Assembly (NCBI GenBank): GCA_907163375.1
Contig: CAJQUW010014765.1
Location: 62,001 to 126,000, forward strand
DNA: 64,000 bases
Reading direction: 5' to 3'
Source: Prostheceraeus crozeri
Taxonomy: Eukaryota > Platyhelminthes > Polycladida > Euryleptidae
Positions 1 through 9,950 of the stretch are shown here, in pieces. The first letter of the stretch is position 1. Every line of letters starts with the position of its first letter. The notes beneath the pieces were generated by a model. That model did not search any database. It was given only the letters and a program-made list of their open reading frames with translations, and was not told the DNA's origin. A program made the position numbers and the translations under genes.

Positions 1-366
1 CTGCTTTTGAAGATGATTGGTGCAAAAAACGATTCAAGGATCAGAAGTTTTAATACGTTTCATGTCCATATAGATATGTCTCACAATGAAAGCATTAAAA
101 TCTGAAATAAGATTTCACAGAATTAAGCCTACATCATGAAAGCACATTTTCAATGTGCATATGTAAATATCTCACCCAAATCAACTTGTATTAACTGAAT
201 GCGACTAATCAATAAATTGATACAATATTTCTAGACTAGCCTACGCTACATCTAGATTATTGAACATGGCGTATAGGCACTTTATAACTTTGTTAGTAGA
301 TGTGACTTACATGTGTTGCTTTAGACATAAATTTGATTAAAAATCATACTGATTCTGTTTTTGTTG
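1..366. other. Non-coding flank in copy A
   Basis: AT-rich sequence matching 45598-45950. No convincing ORF, RNA gene or repeat was seen. The mariner insertion follows directly. Confidence 0.6.
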
Positions 367-368
367 TA

Positions 369-1756
369 CAGGGCCGCTCTTCGAATGAATATTGAATCAT
401 GTTTCTGCATGTCTATTGAAAGGCAATTATTGATTTGATTAGTTGCTGTCATGAATGAAATGATGAGGGAGTTAGATGTCTATGATTTTCACTAACACAA
501 TGAAATTTTTAAATTCAGTTAGATTCTACTCTCATCATAACGACAAAAGCACGGCACAGCATCACTTTCAACACTCGAGATGGAAGACTTCACAAATGAA
601 GAGATCGCGACCGTTGTCTCATATGCAATAACTTTTGATAATTGTGAAGAAGCACTAAGGCAATTCACCACAAAATTCAACAAGGAAGGACCCCACGTCA
701 GGACATTACGCAAATGGCGTCAACGTTTTTTAGAGACCCTATCCGTTCATCCAAGGAGGAGTGGGGCCGATCAAAGTCATCGCCGTGTGTCGGATGAACA
801 GCGTCAATCCGTGATAAATTCATTCCATGATGAACCCTGCAGCTCTCAACGGCAGGTGTCTCGCGAGGTTGGCGTTTCCTTGCCATCTGTCAACCGCATT
901 CTCAAAAGCGAAGGTCTTCGACCATGGAAGTTCACTCCAGTTCAGTAGCTTAAAGACACGGACTATCCAAAGAGACATTTCTTCTGCTCTTAAATTATTC
1001 AGGCGAAGAAGAGCGTCCGAGTTGGAGCAACAACATCGTCTTCAGCGACGAAGCCAGCTTCCACCTTAACGGCCAGGTGAACTTGCACAACTCCTTTTAT
1101 TATGCCTCCGAAAATCCGCGATTGACGACGGAAAAGCCCATGAAGTCAGCAGCAATCACTTTCTGGGTGATGATCTCGCATCAACACGGATTGACCTATC
1201 GTGTGATCAACGGCACTGTTAATTCTGAAAACTACGTCTCTTTACTGGAAGAATGTGTTGTTCCCTTCATCCAGCCAAGGAGATCGCTGATATTTCAACA
1301 AGATGGTGCTCCTGCGCATTTCTCATTGCGTGCGCGGGCCGTTTTGGATACCAAACTCCGCAATCGATGGATTGGTCGGGGTAGCTCCTTCCTTGAATGG
1401 CCTCCTCGCAGCCCTGATCTCACGATAAATGATTTCTGGCTGTGGGGTTGTGTTCGAAACAGTGTCTACGGTGCACCAAGACCAACGTCGTTGGAAGAAC
1501 TGGAGTCAAGGATATCCGATTTCTTAGACAGAATAGACATTCGTGAAGTGCGAAAGTGCTATGATTCTTTTCGGAAGCGGTGCCGACTGTGTTACTCAAA
1601 TAATGGCCGCCACATCGAAGTAATATTGCTGATTTTATTGTTGAATTACATTAATGACTCATTTTGTCATGTTTTTCATGATTGTTGTCTCAGAAGACAA
1701 GGGGAAAGCTTAGATATATTCATCCAAAGAGCGGCCCAAGTAAGTGAAACACCCTG
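369..1756 (+). mobile_element. Mariner/Tc1-superfamily DNA transposon (copy A only)
   Basis: A 1388-bp insertion bounded by TA (367-368 and 1757-1758). Copy B keeps the empty site with a single TA near 45952. The right end, read inward on the minus strand, starts CAGGGTGTTTCACTTACTTG and continues GGCCGCTCTTTGGATGAAT. The left end reads CAGGGCCGCTCTTCGAATGA, which is the same terminal repeat with about 17 bp lost just inside the tip. It encodes a DDE transposase. The insertion postdates the duplication, since one copy is empty. Confidence 0.93.
580..1740 (+). pseudogene. Mariner-like DDE transposase, frame-broken
   Basis: Cut-and-paste transposase of the mariner/Tc1 superfamily. The N-terminal part (580-948) has a helix-turn-helix region: a stretch beginning MEDFTNEEIATVV, then a second helical motif with REVGVSLPSVNRIL. 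Catalytic blocks follow: FSDEASFHLNG near 1040-1075 (first Asp), FQQDGAPAHFS near 1290-1322 (second Asp) and PPRSPDLTINDFWLW near 1400-1440 (third Asp). The second and third Asp are about 42 residues apart, so the element is not classical DD34D and is closer to the DD41D-type groups. An in-frame TAG lies at 946-948, and the frame changes between there and about 1040. The C-terminal frame has no stop inside the element and runs through the right TIR to 1829. It is unlikely to be active. Confidence 0.85.
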
Positions 1757-1758
1757 TA

Positions 1759-2737
1759 TGTTGCATATGGAGGTCAGTGTGTATGTATTGGAGTTGAAAA
1801 GCTCCACTCCGGTGATACAGGAGTTCTGATGCAAACGCTGACTCTGGATCTACACAGCGACAAGCGGGGAATTAATCTAACCAAAATAGCAATCTTAAAT
1901 TTCAGCTTGTTTCTGCAGACATACATGTATATGATGGTGATAAATCGCAAGAATTGAGTTTTCTGTGGTATTTTGTTTTCGCCTAGTTGGACATCAGTGC
2001 AGCAAATAGCTGTTGTTAAGCAAAGATTTAAGCGTGCGTTTGTCTTTCAAAAGCAAGGTGCTGTATAATTTTTTAAAGACCAACTTATACTTTCAAAATT
2101 CTGAAAAGCACTGAACACATCTACAACAAAATCACGGACTGTCATATATTGATAACATAGATGACCACTACAAATGAAACCTCAAGATTTGTGAATTGGT
2201 CATGAAAGTACTGATTGATGCATGTATACATGTTTTGATGATAGCTAAGTCTGTAAGCTTTTGCATCTTCCAAAATCTCTGTTACACTGAGACTGAAGAT
2301 TCGAACTCCAGATGCATGAAGACCGACAAGATGCTGATAGATGGCAATTGATTATCTCCTACAGGCGTAATTGTTTGAACAGTACGCCAAGGAGCGCCAT
2401 TGATTGCTGCATAGGCAGATAAGCAATACAGGAAACAAATTATTTACAAAAAATCGCTTAAAGATAGGAAATGAGTTTGCCATGCTACAAGGGTCACTAA
2501 GTTCTTCAAAACAACTTAGAAGACGATGAAAAACAAATCAGCCTTTCAAGACACACTCTGATGCTTATTTCTTTTTATACTGAGTTATTTTGAGTTATCT
2601 AGAGTTACGAAACATGAGGCGTGGCAATAGAAGAATGAAAAATAGTGGGCAGGCTCATCCAGTGAAATATGCACTGCCTTACTGAGTTTACATGTGGAAA
2701 TACAACATTTACATGATGTCTGACTTAGCTTTTTGAC
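1759..2737. other. Non-coding duplicated stretch
   Basis: Matches 45953-46591 and 47209-47700 in copy B. No ORF looks coding, and no RNA gene or terminal repeat was seen. Copy B carries its 617-bp and tRNA-derived insertions inside this interval. Confidence 0.6.
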
Positions 2738-3410
2738 ATGTCTTTACAGACATATCATTACATATTGAGTATTTTGTCAGCCACTATGTGTGGGACCCCG
2801 CTCGTCTCGGTTGAGTGTTCAGGTCAGGGGTCGCTTGTTTTTTTCTCGCCTGGATTATGGAAGTGTCGTCGTTACTGGAATTCCCGAGATTCAACAGAGG
2901 CGACTGCAGGCTATTCTGAATGCATCTGTTCGACTGCTTTGCTCTCCAGAATTTGGTGTAAGTCTGCCCCCCCTCATGAAGGATCTTGGTTGGCTCAGGT
3001 TCCCAGACCGAATGGACTACAACACAAGTTGCCTCATCCATCGCTGTCTGCATGGAAACGGACCATTCTGTTTGACTGAATCCCTGGACTTGGCGTCTGA
3101 AAACAGCCACAAAAGAAAATTGCTCAACACTCCTAGCTTCTCCCTTCTCGTGCCTCCAACATCTCACAAGACACTTGGGGATCGAGTGTGGTTTGCAGCT
3201 GCACCTCTAACGTGGAACCGCATCCGTCAAGGAATCAGGGACATTGTGAATTTTTGCCTCTTTCACCAATACTCGGAAAGCTGATTTTCTATACCGCATT
3301 TCCTAACTTTTCTGTATAAATGTTGCTTTTTATTTTACTTTGTGCACATGCTTTTGTTAATGTGGCCTTAATGTCACTGAAGAAACGGCACTAAAAATAA
3401 AAAATCGTGC
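2738..3410 (+). mobile_element. 5'-truncated CR1/L2-like LINE, copy A
   Basis: The frame at 2790-3284 matches the C-terminal end of the reverse transcriptase ORF of CR1/L2-type non-LTR retrotransposons as I know it: FSRLDYGSVVVTGIP, then QRRLQAILNASVRLL, GWLRFPDRMDYNTSCLIHRC and HKTLGDRVWFAAAPLTWN. This is the thumb region after the catalytic core; the core and endonuclease are missing, so the copy is 5' truncated. A 3' tail follows and ends close to an A-rich run (CTAAAAATAAAAAA, 3391-3404). About 90 bp at 2750-2835 just upstream also resemble 39733-39828 in the nested Penelope-like element. The same LINE is in copy B at 47701-48370. Confidence 0.8.
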
Positions 3411-4100
3411 TCTTTCTCATTGCTACAATTAACCACCGTGTGTAGCCTCAGCTATAGTGCATCATTAGTTCACTTGCAATTCACGGTGCAGTAGTATGAT
3501 TGCAGTTATATGATTTACCTCCACTTTTCCAATTTTTATCCATCGGCTTCCCATTGTTTTATAGGATCCATTTTTAAGTTCAACATATGGTGACCATTGT
3601 CCTCTATTTCCAATAACAGCATCTGTAGTCGGTACAGACGATATAGACGCCTGTTTTGAGTGTTTGCGGCAGTGTTTGGAATCCAAGCAAGTATAGTATG
3701 CTAACAGTAAGAATGATTAGCGTTACAGGTCTCAAGATTTAAATTTTTACCACTAATTGTGCCAAAGCTGATCAATTTCAATTCGTTGCCACCATAAAGA
3801 TCCATTGAGGTCTTTTAACTGATTGATACAATTCCTACAAAAGCATTGAATTTGTGCATTTGATGATTAGAGAACTCCATCAGTCCTCATCAGGACTGCT
3901 TTAACTGATGACATAAATAAGCAAGCATTATAGCTGTTATAAATGGCTGGTGGGATAATTTTCATCATCGTATGAGAATTGATGGATTACTGTCATGAAT
4001 GTCTCAAGCCTGATCTAAAAAAATGATCTAATGCAAATGATGATATGAAGACTGCACATATTTAATTTCTTCGCTTTCTCTGATAATCAGCTATGTACAG
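3371..4100. repeat. Internal repeat block A1 (about 700 bp)
   Basis: Starts at ATGTCACTGAAGAAACGGCA inside the LINE 3' tail and ends at GATAATCAGCTATGTACAGG. The same block recurs at 9302-9950 (A2), 48334-49070 (B1) and 55665-56361 (B2). A1 and B1 resemble each other more than A1 and A2 do, so the internal duplication predates the large one. It contains a minus-strand exon-like segment. There is no clear target-site duplication. Confidence 0.88.
3465..3700 (-). CDS. Exon-like segment in block A1, unknown protein
   Basis: Read on the minus strand, an AG at the end of TTACTGTTAG (about 3699) precedes an open stretch ending at a possible donor GTGGAG/GTAAAT near 3524. Two frames compete. One is open in all four copies and contains YYTCLDSKHCRKHSKQ, then GNRGQWSPYVE and SRWIKIGKVE. 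The other reads RRLYRLYRLQMLLLEIEDNG and then MDPIKQ, closing at TAG in three of the four copies. The second frame is in phase with the donor of the minus-strand exon at 4241-4573. I do not recognise either peptide, and conservation in four copies may only reflect recent duplication. Confidence 0.35.
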
Positions 4101-4240
4101 GGGGGACATTTCATCTACGAAAGGATCATCTCAGCTGATGTGCAAGGTCGTTCAAGGTCAACGTTTAAAATATTAGAAATATTTACTTTTGTTTATTGTA
4201 ACTTGCTTGTGGTTCTACGCTAGGAGCTAATAGCACCTAC

Positions 4241-4573
4241 CATTAACGGGGGCGTCGATCCGGGCGAGTCGTCGTCGGCCTCATCCTCCCAGCGTACACG
4301 CAGTCGCCGAGGTGAAGCGGTGCCTATACTAGGCGGGTGTCTCCACGGGCTTGCCGGTGGGTCGATCTCCTTAACGGTCGGCTTCCGCCGAGGCGAGTCT
4401 CCCGATTTGGTTCGGGGTAATTCTCCCGGCTGTCGTCGGGGTGAAGAAAGAGCAGCCTCAGAGTCTCGTAGCTCCGGTTTAATGACTAGCTGCTGCGCGC
4501 GGGAAACAATCTCCTCCGCTAGAATAGAGATGTCATCATCGTCAATAAATAAATCATCTCCACATTCTGCCAT
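4241..4573 (-). CDS. GC-rich first-exon candidate, acidic then Ser-Pro-Arg-rich protein (copy A)
   Basis: Minus-strand ORF starting MAECGDDLFIDDDDISILAE, followed by EIVSRAQQLVIKPE, then a disordered basic region with SPRRQPGELPRTKSGDSPRR, and a second acidic patch WEDEADDDSPGSTPPL. It ends at a donor-like ATG/GTAGGT (intron start at 4240). An in-frame ATG lies 27 nt upstream at 4600. The base composition is far more GC-rich than its surroundings. Copy B (49221-49553) keeps the frame with a donor ATG/GTAAGT and differs by few residues. The family is not recognised. It could be a host exon or the N-terminal ORF of an unknown mobile element; an exon 2 may lie in block A1. Confidence 0.45.
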
Positions 4574-5463
4574 GTTGCCCGGAATTGCTAGAACAAGCAA
4601 TCCCGACCAAGATCACAAAAAGTCTTCTCACCTGAACATTGCTAGCAGGTAGTAAAAACAATTCCCGCGAAAAGTACAGGCAATTAAAAAAGTAGTGCAG
4701 TAAAAGTCAATAAAATTAGTTCACTTAAACACCCTTACCTTACAGTAACAAAAAATTGTAAATACGAGTTAATACATGCTCGTAATTATCTAAGTAATGT
4801 TATGGAATAGTATTAGTAGTTTATAGTAAATGTCAAATAATGAGCTCATGTTTTGAAATTATCAGCTGACGATCTAAACATGAATATATCGCAAACTATG
4901 GAATGAACTATTTCGTAATTGTTTAATCGAAGCCAGTCATTACGGCTGCATTTGAAATTGTCAGTCTTACTATAAGATTTGCTTATGGTGGAATCAGAAT
5001 GTGTGCATCAGCAATTGCTTTAAGTAACTATTTCAGCAACTGTGCACTTAATGGCGATGTCACTTTCTTACGAGTGACTGACTACCTCAGGGGGGAGAAA
5101 TGTGGTAAGTATTCCTATAGGGTCGTAAGACTCATTATTAACAAGTACCGAGTAGATAACGAGTTAAACTAAAAATATTCAACATGCTCGAAGCTTTTTC
5201 AAATATTCACTGAATATTCCTGAATCAAGTGCTGAAATGTAACTGAAGGGGCTTGACATTTTGAAGGAAGCACACCGAGTGGAATGGGGTTTCAAGTAAT
5301 AACAGATTGAAGTTGACTCTGACGTTGGTTCGGGTTTGGTTCTCCCTCCTCCTCCACTTCCTACCTCGCATGGCCTCCTGCTGGCTGTCTACAACACAAA
5401 TGAAATGGAAATCTGTTAACTGATTACGAATCCTTCCAGCTGTATTACACCAATAGACTATAT
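4574..5463. other. Upstream region of the minus-strand exon, no gene
   Basis: AT-rich and almost identical to 49554-50424. A purine-rich CAGGGGGGAGAAATGTGG box at about 5089-5106 resembles the G-rich box CAGGGGGGACATTT at about 4098-4111 in direct orientation. No TATA box or start site could be fixed. Confidence 0.45.
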
Positions 5464-6099
5464 GAGGGATGCGGAGTCCCTGAGTCCTATCATTTTTGCT
5501 GGAGTCGGAGTCCTATCAAATGACTCAAAGATGTCAACTTTCTTCATCAAACAAAAGTTCAGTCGAGACAGCATTGTATGCAAAGCTTGTAAAAGTTGAG
5601 GGAATGAACCGTGATAGTGAAAAAAGGATTGTCCTTTACTCGGTGATTTAGTAGAGAAGACAAGCCTTCCTGGCCTTGATCACACATATGCACCAAAGGT
5701 CACATCAGAGACGAAAATGAAATGCTAGTTTGTTTGGAGAACATTGCCTCTTACCCTTACGTTAGATCGTGTGTAATGTCTCCCCCAAAGCGCATATTGA
5801 AATCGAAAGTGCACTCATATTTTTTGAAGGATGGGGGATTTACCTGACTGGTAGAGACTGGAGAAAACCGTGTATTGCATACATCAACAAGATGGGAGGA
5901 GCCGAGTCGCATGCTTCCAACTTAAAGCGACATTTGATCAATTTTCACCGAAAATGATTGATAATTGATCTATCAATTATCACTAAATATAGGTTCAGGT
6001 AAGTCTATAATGATCTATGATGTAGGTTACCAGTCAATTTTTACATACTTGACACTCGGAGTCGGAGTCCTATTAAAATGATAGGACTCCGCATCCCTG
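5464..6099 (+). mobile_element. hAT-type transposon remnant with BED-finger exon, copy A
   Basis: 636 bp with terminal inverted repeats GAGGGATGCGGAGTCC (left) and CAGGGATGCGGAGTCC (right, minus strand), flanked by imperfect 8-bp duplications GACTATAT (5456-5463) and GGCTATAT (6100-6107). An 8-bp duplication and CAGGGATGCGGAG tips are typical of hAT. Inside, near 5779-5956, are the two halves of a BED-type zinc finger in different frames: MSPPKRILKSKVHSYFLKDG, then WRKPCIAYINKMGG and SHASNLKRHLINFHRK. The catalytic DDE and dimerisation domains are absent, so it is an internally deleted copy. It is present in both duplicates (also 50425-51073), so it predates them. Confidence 0.85.
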
Positions 6100-6107
6100 G
6101 GCTATAT

Positions 6108-6598
6108 CCGAACACCTCACCACACCTACGACAAAAATGATCTCAACCATTCCAATCCTCATCCTCTAAACCAGAATTCATCCGCAGTGACTTCCAAGCT
6201 GTGCTTCAAACGCTGTTGTTGCAATGATTTCAGGTAGATTGAAGTTTATTTAAGAAAAATGTAGATGACATTAAATTATGCTTAAAAGACACAGTTAGCA
6301 TCGGGGTTGCTAAATGTGTTCCGGGAAAAGTCATTCTGCAGTTGGGGTAAGCTTCCCCGAACACCAAGAACACTATTCAGTCATATAGGCGCATGATTCA
6401 TTTTCGCGGCATCATTGCATGCCGTTAGTCAGATTGTCATGTTAGATCAAAATCTTCCTCATGATCGCAGTTAATTTTTTCTACTGAATGCTTGTAATTT
6501 CCAATGTCCCTTTTGGGCAAGTTGATCTTTAATAAATAATCTGTCAGTGTTCAGTGTCATTTCAATGAAATGACTAAACATAAGGCATATCTGATGAA
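6108..6598. other. No gene seen
   Basis: AT-rich, matching 51082-51560 nearly base for base. No coding frame or RNA gene was found. Confidence 0.55.
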
Positions 6599-6599
6599 G

Positions 6600-7345
6600 T
6601 TGACAACACTACACCATTTCCATGTCTATTTCAGATATTTCCAAAACAATTTCAGATATTTCCCAATGAATTTTAGACATTTCCAGATATCTGTCAGATA
6701 GTCCGGCAGCCAGCACGAGTTTCTGCAGGGAACGAGGCCGAAAATGAGACTTTCACAGGATGATGTACTCCCTATAACTACAACGAATTCGTGCGTCTGC
6801 CGAGTTCTAGTGAGTTCCTCTTCTTGTCAGACATGTGCTATAATCATGTTTCTGATCGGCAATGTATGTGAGAATGTGGCTAAATGTGGACAAAGTTGCT
6901 CAAAATGTTTGTGTTTGCCGACATTAAGAGGCTCGCCAAATCGAAATGTGTTTAGCTTTATGGACAGGGGTGCATGAAAATGAAAGGATATGACCTGAAG
7001 ACATTCCATGTCAAAAATTATGACTCTGGGCCTAGTACTTTTCGTTTTATCAGAGAAAACATAGAAAATTTCATTTTAACCAAAAACTGCAATCTGCGTC
7101 TCATTGGATTTACATGTGTTTTTCTTTGATCCTGTCTGACAAGAAGACGAACTCACTAGAACTCGGCAGACGCACGAATTCGTAGTAGGCATAGGGAGTA
7201 CATCATCCTGTGAAAGTCTCATTTTCGGCCTCGTTCCCTGCAGAAACTCGTGCTGGCTGCCAGACTAAGAGGCTCAACTGTGAAAATATCTTAAAATCCA
7301 TCTGGAAATGTCTGAAATTCATTTGTATAGATATGAAATAGAAAC
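6600..7345. repeat. Foldback of TTTCAGATATTTCC-type repeats, interrupted by a MITE
   Basis: The left arm (about 6615-6698) repeats TTTCAGATATTTCC-like words. The right arm (about 7268-7345) carries the complement, for example GGAAATGTCTGAAATTCATT. The uninterrupted form is in copy B at 51585-51785. It looks like a degenerate palindromic MITE split in copy A by the element at 6699-7267. Confidence 0.6.
6699..7267. mobile_element. Long-TIR MITE/foldback element (copy A only)
   Basis: A 569-bp insertion with inverted repeats of about 135 bp (6699-6834 and 7133-7267, about 95% matching) around a loop of about 300 bp. The tips read TAGTCYGGCAGCCAGCACGA. The target duplication is AGA (6696-6698 and 7268-7270). 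Copy B shows the empty site CTGTCAGAGGCTC near 51695-51707. No transposase is encoded. A 3-bp duplication narrows the superfamily to types such as PIF/Harbinger or CACTA, but the AGA target fits neither perfectly. Confidence 0.88.
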
Positions 7346-8300
7346 TGAAAAGGTGCAGTATCACCGGCTTGTCAAATTTCTTACTGTGCAACTGTATTTT
7401 TAAGTCGAAGTTTTTCAAAATCTGTAGTTCTCTCGCTTGCAGACGATCTGTTTAAATGTCTTACAATCATCTTACACCGTTAAACTTTTGACAGTTTTGA
7501 AGTTTGACTCAAATTTTTAAATACTTGAAGGTAGAAGAAATCAAGACAATTGATATCAAAAGTTGCATCTGCATTAGTGTACCATGCTTACAAGGAATTA
7601 CTACTATCAAACATTTGCTTCGGTACTATATTTAACGAAGGAATTTTTCAAAGATAAATTCAAAGCTCTACGTGGATGCAAATCCATGCAAAAATTTGCA
7701 TGCCATGTGTTATTCTTCCGACTGGTCAAGATGTTATGCGGATTACAATTCGAATCAACTAGTCTCCATTTCTTTAGCGAGAAAACGATAGACATCTTGT
7801 CAAACGGTGTTAGTAGTGAAAACTGTGCCCTACTAAACCTGGATGGGTACATCGATGGGTACATGTAAAAATTTAGTGTTATCAATAGGAACATGTACGT
7901 TTCTGCTCATGGATACGAACAAGTATAAGACGTCTGTGTTATGGATAGGTACATGCGTTTGAGTACATAATGTTTCGGAACATGTATTGGCGACCTTGTA
8001 TGGGTAAGTATTGAATAGGAACATGTTTGAGGTTGGTTCGAAGTACTTGGATACGTACCGATAGGCGTATGTTGCTTGATTCTGAATGAGTTTGCTCAAT
8101 TGCGACTATTGTGACCATTGCAACCATGGTAATCATGATGATAGTTTCATTGATTTTCATATGCAAAATTAAGCTATATATGTGTGGTAGTTGCTTGATG
8201 ACATGAATAATGATGTCTAGTTTCCCAACGTCATGGATTGTTGCAAGAGCCATAGAAACTGTCACGAACCTAAATGAAAATATCAAAGCTGGTGTTTAGT
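7346..8300. other. Non-coding; copies diverge completely from 7732
   Basis: 7346-7731 matches copy B (51786-52152). From 7732 to 8348 the sequence has no counterpart in copy B, which holds 990 unrelated bases at 52153-53142. Within it, 7841-8080 is a loose array of GGTACATG or GGAACATG words in AT-rich DNA. Short ORFs there are repeats read through and are not credible genes. Confidence 0.5.
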
Positions 8301-8310
8301 TGAACGACTA

Positions 8311-8680
8311 ATGGATCTGGATGAGCATGCCATGAATAACAACTTGGATCGTAGGTGGATAGAGGATTTCTCAATGCTATATTGTAATGATATTGAAATT
8401 AGGAGGATGGAATTGGAACGATCTGGAAAGAAGAAGGTGACATTTGCAAGTGATTTAACGAAAAGTTCTATCAATAAAAGTGACTTCAGAAGGAAATTAG
8501 AAGAAGAGACGTTTCAACTGTTATGTGATCGGAACTGTATTGAGTGTTTTCAACGGGAACGATCCCTTCTCTTTTTACCATGTTCTCATATTACTGTGTT
8601 CTACATGTTATACATCCTTGGAAAACTATATTTTGTCCCATCTGTCATCAGGACGTAATTTCAACAGTCCATGTATATCG
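8311..8680 (+). pseudogene. C-terminal exon of an IAP-type RING-finger protein, copy A
   Basis: An RING E3 ligase would transfer ubiquitin or a ubiquitin-like protein to targets. The open frame runs from about 8311: charged helical KKVTFASDLTKSSINKS, then FRRKLEEETFQLLCDRNCIE, and the first RING ligands in CIECFQRERSLLFLPCSH. The spacing C-x2-C-x11-C-x-H matches the RING of IAP proteins. The remaining ligands are still present but in other frames: CSTCYTSLE near 8600-8626 and CPICHQDVISTVHVYRC near 8634-8685, followed by a stop. So the copy has at least two small frame breaks in the RING, each about 2 nt. The IAP-like assignment rests on spacing only; no BIR domain is in view. Confidence 0.7.
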
Positions 8681-8851
8681 TTGTTGATGAGTCATCATGT
8701 ACGTTTGTGATTGGTCACTATAGTGTCTTTGTGTGAGATTTCTATATAAGGAGGACATTGTACTGTTTTATTTCAAGCATAATTTGAGGCTAATACAATG
8801 TCAATCAGCATGTCGTTCACTACCTATATTCCCATTTCAATTATTTACCGA

Positions 8852-9283
8852 TGTCAGCTCTTCACCGGCAATATATTCTATTCTGCCGTAAATATAACTG
8901 GCTATAAAGCAGATTTGTTGGATTTGATGGAGGAAATAGTTAAGTATTTCCGCTGCGAAGAGGACGTTGTGGTGCAGAGAATGCTGATGAGAGTCGTGAA
9001 CAACGCTCTTACATGAGTTGCAAGATTTTGGTTCAATGAAGTATTTCGCCCACCAGCTCAAACTGAGATTTTGCCGGAATACTCTCGCTGCCACTGCAGC
9101 AGTATCCTACGAAAACAAAACACTTGTCTCCATGACATTATCACCTGCAGCTACTTTGACGAGAAGGGTGAGAAATGTAAATTGGACTTGTTCACTGGCC
9201 CACCATCAGTAAGCATCAATGTGGCTGCTCAAGGACAATCTGAAGTAATAAAAATTTGCGGGCACACCACGCCAATATACTAA
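8852..9283 (+). CDS. Unrecognised exon-like ORF, copy A
   Basis: One frame stays open from about 8798 to the stop at 9281-9283 except for a TGA at 9014-9016; copy B has CGA at that position. Peptide segments include DLLDLMEEIVKYFRCEEDVV, VQRMLMRVVNNALT, then FNEVFRPPAQTEILPEYSR and NTCLHDIITCSYFDEKGEKC, ending ICGHTTPIY. It has many Cys and His but no family I can name. It sits about 170 bp after the RING remnant on the same strand and directly before block A2. It may be a host exon; copy B has different breaks. Confidence 0.45.
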
Positions 9284-9301
9284 AGACTTTCCATTCAAAG
9301 C

Positions 9302-9950
9302 CATGTCACTCAAGAAACGGCACTAAAAATAAAAAATCGTGGTCTCTCTCACTGCTACAATTAACCACCGTGTGTAGCTTCAGTTATAGTGCATCATTAG
9401 TTCACTTGCAATTCACGGTGTAGTAGTATCATTGTAGTTATATGATTTACCTCCACTTTTCCAATTTTTATCCATCGGCTTCCTATTGTTTTATAGGATC
9501 CATTTTTAAGTTCCTCAACATATGGTGACCATTGTCCTCTATTTCCGATAACAACATCTGTAGTCGGTACAGACGATATAAACGCGTTTTCAGCGTGTTT
9601 GGAATCCAAGCAAGTATAGTATGCTAACAGTAAGAATGATTAGTGTTACAGGCCTCAAGATTTAAATTTTTACCACTAATTGTGCCAAAGCTGATCAATT
9701 TCAATTCGTTGCCACCATAAAGTTCCATTGAAGCCTTTTAACTGATTGATCCAATGCCTACAAAAGCATTACACTTGTGCATTTGATGATTAGAGAACTC
9801 CATCAGTCCTGCTTTAACTTATGACATAAATAAGCAAGCATTATAGCTGTTATAAATGGCTGGTGGGATGATTTTCATCATCGTATGAGAACTGATGGAT
9901 TAATTGTGTAATAGTTTCTTCGCTTTCTCTGATAATCAGCTATATACAGG
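9302..9950. repeat. Internal repeat block A2
   Basis: Second member of the roughly 700-bp block (see 3371-4100), about 94% similar to A1 by eye. The minus-strand exon-like frame (9397-9609) persists but lacks about a dozen bases in the region that encodes CRKHSKQ in A1. The end TGATAATCAGCTATATACAG matches the A1 end. The GC-rich exon that follows A1 is not repeated here. Confidence 0.86.

Noticed and set aside
1077-1829. A 250-codon stand-alone gene
   Set aside because: It is the C-terminal half of the mariner transposase reading through the right terminal repeat into flanking DNA.
4097-5106. Solo LTR or LTR element bounded by the two CAGGGGGG boxes
   Set aside because: The boxes are direct and short, the ends do not show TG...CA with a target duplication, and the enclosed ORF is unlike gag or pol.
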